From positions 992,001-1,056,000 of the forward strand of contig NZ_AP017369.1 of NCBI RefSeq assembly GCF_002355155.1: a DNA stretch of 64,000 nucleotides, written 5' to 3'. Each line of letters opens with the position of its first letter. The stretch's first letter is position 1. The stretch is from Corynebacterium suranareeae (GTDB taxonomy: Bacteria > Actinomycetota > Actinomycetes > Mycobacteriales > Mycobacteriaceae). Below are positions 60,672-64,000 of the stretch, in pieces. The notes under the pieces were generated by a model. That model was not told the DNA's origin. It searched no databases and was given only the letters and a program-made list of their open reading frames with translations. The translations under genes were made by a program, and so were the position numbers.

Positions 60672-61577
60672 TTAATCCGTCTCATTTCTATTTTGATAGA
60701 AGCTTTTTACTGATTCCATCGTGGTTTCGTAATCTTCTACGAACAGGATTTCGTACTCAAACCAGAATTGTGGTGACGATCTAAGGCTCACTAACAACTC
60801 CGAAAGATCAGGGAAGACCCGATTTGGAAATAGTTGAGTCGTTTGAGAGAAGTTTATTTCGTCACAAATTATCGAAATGATATTGCTAATCCAATGAGCA
60901 TGCTCAAAGCATCGTAAAACGACATTGGCTGAATCCGGAAACAATGGCGCTCCGTAGTTGAATTCAAATCGGTTTACGACCGCCGCTTCTATAAAATCTG
61001 CACCTGTCGTATTCGCGATATTTTGAAGGGCTTCAGCCATTGTCTCGGGGTAAGCGCATCTCTCGATAAGCCAATCAGGTGGCTTACCAACGCTGCTCGC
61101 GAGCTTAAACCAATGATCGGTTACGCTCCTCAGAGGTTGCTTATTATCCGCTGTGCCTTTAGACAGAGACTCAAGGTGCTCATATCGCCCGGGCCCATTC
61201 GAATAGTGGGTGAGCAATTCTACCAGCGCCGTAGTGAAATCTGATGGGTTCTTAACAGGGGTAATTGGTCGACTATTTCTGTTAAAAGACAGAGCACTCA
61301 AGTCTATTTCGTCCACCTGTTTAAACAATTTATCGATATTGTGGCCAAAACTTTTAACAGGTTTAAACGTGTCGAGATTTAAATAGTCCCAGGCGGAAAG
61401 TGCTAACTTGCATAGTCTCTCAAGAGCTGTTGTCGTTGAAAGAAGACCTTCGTACAGGTGAAAATTATAGGCGCGGTGGCTTTCCCAGCAATCCCATTTC
61501 TTGGGGGGTAGGGACTCTGCTGAGCTGTAAAGCGCCGTGGTTAAACTGAGCAACACCAAATTGGCACTCTTGCGCAA
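60672..61577 (-). CDS. Orphan hypothetical protein, possibly HEPN-like
   Basis: 301 residues, AT-rich codon use. The N-terminal ~100 residues are helical with YEGLLSTTTALERLCKLALSAWDYL then GHNIDKLFKQVDE, which recalls HEPN-type folds (ALERLxKLAL...GHNIxxLF) seen in toxins and defence proteins; the canonical R-x4-6-H motif is not clear, so this is only a resemblance. A middle domain and a Trp-rich C-terminus (QFWFEYEILFVEDYETTM) follow. No membrane segments. Ends at the shared terminator with 59633-60577. Confidence 0.55.
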   Translation of the reverse strand: MRKSANLVLLSLTTALYSSAESLPPKKWDCWESHRAYNFHLYEGLLSTTTALERLCKLALSAWDYLNLDTFKPVKSFGHNIDKLFKQVDEIDLSALSFNRNSRPITPVKNPSDFTTALVELLTHYSNGPGRYEHLESLSKGTADNKQPLRSVTDHWFKLASSVGKPPDWLIERCAYPETMAEALQNIANTTGADFIEAAVVNRFEFNYGAPLFPDSANVVLRCFEHAHWISNIISIICDEINFSQTTQLFPNRVFPDLSELLVSLRSSPQFWFEYEILFVEDYETTMESVKSFYQNRNETD

Positions 61578-61788
61578 GTGCGGTCCACTGTTCGTCCTTA
61601 AACAAAGTGTCTTCTCACCTCAAAATGATTGTGTGGTTTCAGAATCTTATTGAACGTCTTGTTGGCTGTGCGATGTCGGCTTGTTTCTGATACCCCATGT
61701 CAAGCTCTTCATCAGGTAAAAAGCCATTTCAAAAAGGGTACTTAAAAGAGTACTTCCGTGATTTCAAGAGAATTTAAAAAAGGAAGAA
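61578..61788. other. Right flank of the island
   Basis: About 210 bases between the orphan gene start and the tRNA-Arg terminator, AT-rich, presumably containing the orphan gene's promoter. No gene seen. Confidence 0.5.
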
Positions 61789-61814
61789 CCCCCATTGATG
61801 CAGGTCAATGGGGG
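61789..61814 (-). terminator. Terminator of tRNA-Arg
   Basis: Ten-base-pair perfect stem CCCCCATTGA/TCAATGGGGG (loop TGCAGG); on the minus strand the downstream sequence TTCTTCCTTTTTTAA supplies the U-tract. Confidence 0.8.
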
Positions 61815-61821
61815 TATTTTG

Positions 61822-61894
61822 TGCCCTGGAGAGGAATCGAACCTCCGACACCCGCTTTAGGAGAGCGGTGCTCTATCCACTGAGCTACCAAGGC
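61822..61894 (-). tRNA. tRNA-Arg (CCU)
   Basis: 73-nt cloverleaf on the minus strand: acceptor GCCTTGG with CCAGGGC (one G-U), D-loop AGCTCAGTGGATAGAGC, anticodon loop CTCCTAA giving CCU, T-arm GGTTCGATTCC. CCA not encoded. Its 3' end faces the accessory island, the usual side for element insertion at tRNA genes. Confidence 0.95.
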
Positions 61895-62002
61895 GTACCG
61901 AACTAGATTACAACACGCGTCACGGGATGAAAAAGTGGGGGGTTACTTTCGATCTGGAAGGTAAGGTGGAGGATATTACTTTCCGGTCCTTAAGGAGTGA
62001 CA

Positions 62003-62272
62003 TTGACCAGGTATAAGCCTTCATTTCATGATGTGCAGCGTCGTCCGATTGTGGTTCACCAGATCACCAAGGACAATATTCCAGTATTAGCTGTTGATGA
62101 GATTCAAAGTGATGGTACGCCTCGCCGCATTATGTTGCTGAATAAATATGATGCAAAGCAGTTAAGTGCTGCGTGTGATCGGTATTTGCAGGAAACTTAT
62201 TCAGCTTCCTTCGCGGGAGTTAATACGGATTTATCGCCAGATGATATGGCAAAGCTATTTGGTGATGATTAA
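62003..62272 (+). CDS. Small conserved hypothetical protein
   Basis: 89 residues from TTG 62003, five bases after AAGGAG (61992-61997); an in-frame GTG at 61997 overlaps that ribosome site and is rejected. MTRYKPSFHDVQRRPIVVHQITKDN... with LNKYDAKQLSAACDRYLQETY. No family recognised; not membrane. Converges on mrx1 through a shared terminator, on the core-genome side of the tRNA. Confidence 0.7.
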   Translation: MTRYKPSFHDVQRRPIVVHQITKDNIPVLAVDEIQSDGTPRRIMLLNKYDAKQLSAACDRYLQETYSASFAGVNTDLSPDDMAKLFGDD

Positions 62273-62276
62273 ATAA

Positions 62277-62300
62277 AAAAAGAGCCGAAAGGCTCTTTTT
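62277..62300. terminator. Bidirectional terminator
   Basis: Ten-base-pair stem AAAAAGAGCC-like / GGCTCTTTTT with GAAA tetraloop between convergent genes; U-tracts on both strands. Confidence 0.85.
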
Positions 62301-62304
62301 GTTT

Positions 62305-62544
62305 TTAGGCTAGGGCTTCAATCTTGGCGATGACCTCTGCAGCTGGGGGATTAGTTGCATGCGTGCCATCGGAGTAGCGCACGGTCGGGACGATGCGGTT
62401 GCCGTCGTTGACTGATTTGACCCATTCGCCGGCTTCTTCGTCCTGGTCGACATCGATGATGTCGTAGTCTTGGCCTTCGAGGCCCTTCAGGAGAGATCGG
62501 CAGTAAGGGCACCAGTCGGTGGCGTAGATGGTTACATTACTCAT
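62305..62544 (-). CDS. mrx1: Mycoredoxin (glutaredoxin-fold)
   Basis: 79 residues from ATG 62544 (AAGGAG nine bases upstream). A glutaredoxin fold with active-site CPYC (about residues 13-16, ATDWCPYCRSLL), cis-Pro IVPTV and SDGTHATNPP. In C. glutamicum Mrx1 reduces mycothiol-mixed disulfides using mycothiol as electron donor. It lies 11 bases after folA and appears to be the last gene of thyA-folA-mrx1. Confidence 0.92.
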   Translation of the reverse strand: MSNVTIYATDWCPYCRSLLKGLEGQDYDIIDVDQDEEAGEWVKSVNDGNRIVPTVRYSDGTHATNPPAAEVIAKIEALA

Positions 62545-62555
62545 GGTTTTGCTCC

Positions 62556-63014
62556 TTAAACCTTGGTGTAGCGCTGGAACTTGTAACGATACTCGCCTGA
62601 GGTCATCCATTCAGATTCGTGAGAAAGCTGGAAGTTGTCCGGGATTTCGGGTGCGTAGACGGGAGTTTGAACATCGAAGGTGGCGTCGATAAGCGTTATT
62701 TCTAACACGTCGGCACTGCCGACGGTGGCCTTGTAGACTTCGCCGCCGCCCATGATCCAGCCGCTTTGCGGCACTTCGGTGACCACTGTGCCGCCGGTGG
62801 ACCATTCGCCGGGCTCGCGTGAGGATAAAATGAAATTCTCGCGCCCGGGAAGTGGCTTGAAAGGGAGGGATTCCCAGGTGCGGCGACCCATGATGACTGG
62901 TTGGCCCATGGTGGTTTCCTTGAAGTGTTTGAGATCTTCAGGGATGTGCCAGGGCATGCCGGTGCCGTCGCCGATGACGCCGTCGCGTCCTTGTGCCCAA
63001 ATCGCACCGATCAT
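62556..63014 (-). CDS. folA: Dihydrofolate reductase
   Basis: 152 residues. NADPH/folate-binding signature [31 protein letters not shown], then [17 protein letters not shown] and [13 protein letters not shown]. It regenerates tetrahydrofolate from the dihydrofolate made by ThyA. The ATG overlaps the thyA stop by four bases (ATGA on the minus strand). Confidence 0.96.
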   Translation of the reverse strand: MIGAIWAQGRDGVIGDGTGMPWHIPEDLKHFKETTMGQPVIMGRRTWESLPFKPLPGRENFILSSREPGEWSTGGTVVTEVPQSGWIMGGGEVYKATVGSADVLEITLIDATFDVQTPVYAPEIPDNFQLSHESEWMTSGEYRYKFQRYTKV

Positions 63015-63811
63015 ACGGAGACCTTGCCGCGGATAAGTGGGTGTGGATCATAGCCGGACACAGTGATGTCGTCGAAGCTGTACTCAAACATGGACGCTGC
63101 CTTGTTGAGCTCCAAAGTGGGGTAGGGGCGCGCTTCGCGGCTCAGCTGCTCTGCGACCTGTTCCTTGTGGTTGTCATAAATGTGGCAGTCACCGCCGGTC
63201 CAGATGAACTCGCCGACCTCTAGGCCTGCCTGCTGGGCAAACATGTGGGTAAGCAGCGCGTAAGAGGCAATGTTGAAAGGCACACCCAGGAACATGTCCG
63301 CGGAACGCTGGTACAGCTGGCAGGACAGCTTGCCATCAGCGACATAGAGCTGAAAGAGCAAGTGGCAAGGAGGAAGAGCCATGTTTTCAAGCTCGGAAAC
63401 ATTCCACGCCGAGACAATATTGCGACGTGAATCAGGGTTCTTCTGCAAGGTTTCTAAAGCACCTGAGATCTGGTCAATGTGGCGACCATCAGGGGTTGGC
63501 CAGGAACGCCACTGGACGCCATAAACAGGGCCTAATTCACCATCTTCATCAGCCCATTCATTCCAAATGCGGATGTTGTTTTCCTGTAGCCATTTGACGT
63601 TGGAATCACCACGAAGGAACCACAGAAGTTCCCCCACAACAGAATGGAAATGAACCTTTTTGGTGGTCAGAAGGGGGAAACCCTCATTGAGATCGAAGCG
63701 GATTTGTTGCCCGAACAAAGAGGTTGTGCCGGTGCCGGTGCGGTCGTCCTTGTGGGACCCTTCTTCTGAGATTTTTCGAAGAAGGTCTTCATATGGCGTT
63801 GGAACAGTCAT
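63011..63811 (-). CDS. thyA: Thymidylate synthase
   Basis: 266 residues, classic Thy[51 protein letters not shown], nucleophile Cys in [12 protein letters not shown], and [25 protein letters not shown]. Makes dTMP from dUMP, consuming methylene-tetrahydrofolate, which explains the coupled folA. ATG 63811. Confidence 0.97.
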   Translation of the reverse strand: MTVPTPYEDLLRKISEEGSHKDDRTGTGTTSLFGQQIRFDLNEGFPLLTTKKVHFHSVVGELLWFLRGDSNVKWLQENNIRIWNEWADEDGELGPVYGVQWRSWPTPDGRHIDQISGALETLQKNPDSRRNIVSAWNVSELENMALPPCHLLFQLYVADGKLSCQLYQRSADMFLGVPFNIASYALLTHMFAQQAGLEVGEFIWTGGDCHIYDNHKEQVAEQLSREARPYPTLELNKAASMFEYSFDDITVSGYDPHPLIRGKVSV

Positions 63812-63834
63812 GCTCGCAATCTTAGAGGTGCGGC

Positions 63835-64000
63835 TTAATAAGTTCCATTCGCATCGTAGTACTTAGCGCACATCGCGAGGATGTCGTCGGCAAGCTCGGG
63901 GCGGCAGATCAAAATATCTGGCATGTAGGTGTCTTTGTTGTTGTAGGTCAGCTCGGAACCGTCAAGGCGTGAGCAGTGCAGTCCTGCAGCTTTGCAGACA
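63835..64000 (-). CDS. cysQ: 3'(2'),5'-bisphosphate nucleotidase CysQ, C-terminal end (cut by window edge)
   Basis: About 54 C-terminal residues are present, reading [40 protein letters not shown]... and ending [11 protein letters not shown] at 63835-63837. The [11 protein letters not shown] motif fits the end of inositol-phosphatase-family enzymes, and cysQ follows thyA-folA in C. glutamicum (from memory). The upstream part lies outside. Confidence 0.75.
   Translation of the reverse strand, partial: VCKAAGLHCSRLDGSELTYNNKDTYMPDILICRPELADDILAMCAKYYDANGTY

Overview
The window looks like a chromosome segment of Corynebacterium glutamicum or a very close relative. This rests on gene content and order: ftsX-smpB-ssrA, a DtxR-type siderophore uptake cluster, an rRNA operon without spacer tRNAs, an XPB-type helicase pair, rpf1 behind a c-di-AMP riboswitch, cspB, sepH-serC, gltA, mctBC, a ~3000-residue bacterial type I fatty acid synthase, and mrx1-folA-thyA-cysQ. 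I recognised these by eye from protein motifs. No database was searched, and the strain is not established.

Layout. 1-2.9 kb: end of ftsE, then ftsX, smpB, a DUF488 gene, tmRNA and initiator tRNA. 2.9-9.9 kb: iron-siderophore uptake (siderophore-interacting reductase, two substrate-binding lipoproteins, two permeases, one ATPase), with a VKOR-type membrane oxidoreductase in the middle and three DtxR-box-like palindromes. 10.1-15.9 kb: rrn operon with promoter, boxA-like leader, 16S, 23S, 5S and terminator. 16-30.5 kb: mostly minus-strand housekeeping genes (aminotransferase, XPB helicase and partner, rpf1, glutaminyl cyclase, SepH) with plus-strand cspB, a purine permease and an rRNA methyltransferase. 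30.5-50.2 kb: serC, gltA, fkbA, accDA, mctBC, two exported proteins, the giant fatty acid synthase and a MetX-like acyltransferase. Citrate synthase, monocarboxylate uptake, carboxyltransferase and FAS-I form an acetyl-CoA/fatty-acid neighbourhood, with RamB-, RamA- and GlxR-like sites in front of several of them.

50.2-61.8 kb is an accessory island that ends at the 3' end of a tRNA-Arg(CCU) gene. It holds two truncated serine-recombinase fragments, a GmrSD/DUF262-type restriction-like nuclease, a wHTH-GNAT operon followed by two decaying genes, two copies of an unrecognised C-x2-C-x15-H-x8-C zinc-ribbon protein (one broken by a single-base shift), and several small or orphan AT-richer genes. 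The most novel material is here: the zinc-ribbon family, the convergent orphan pair at 59.6-61.6 kb, and the amber-interrupted NTF2-like gene. 62-64 kb returns to core genes: a small conserved protein, mycoredoxin, dihydrofolate reductase, thymidylate synthase and the end of cysQ.
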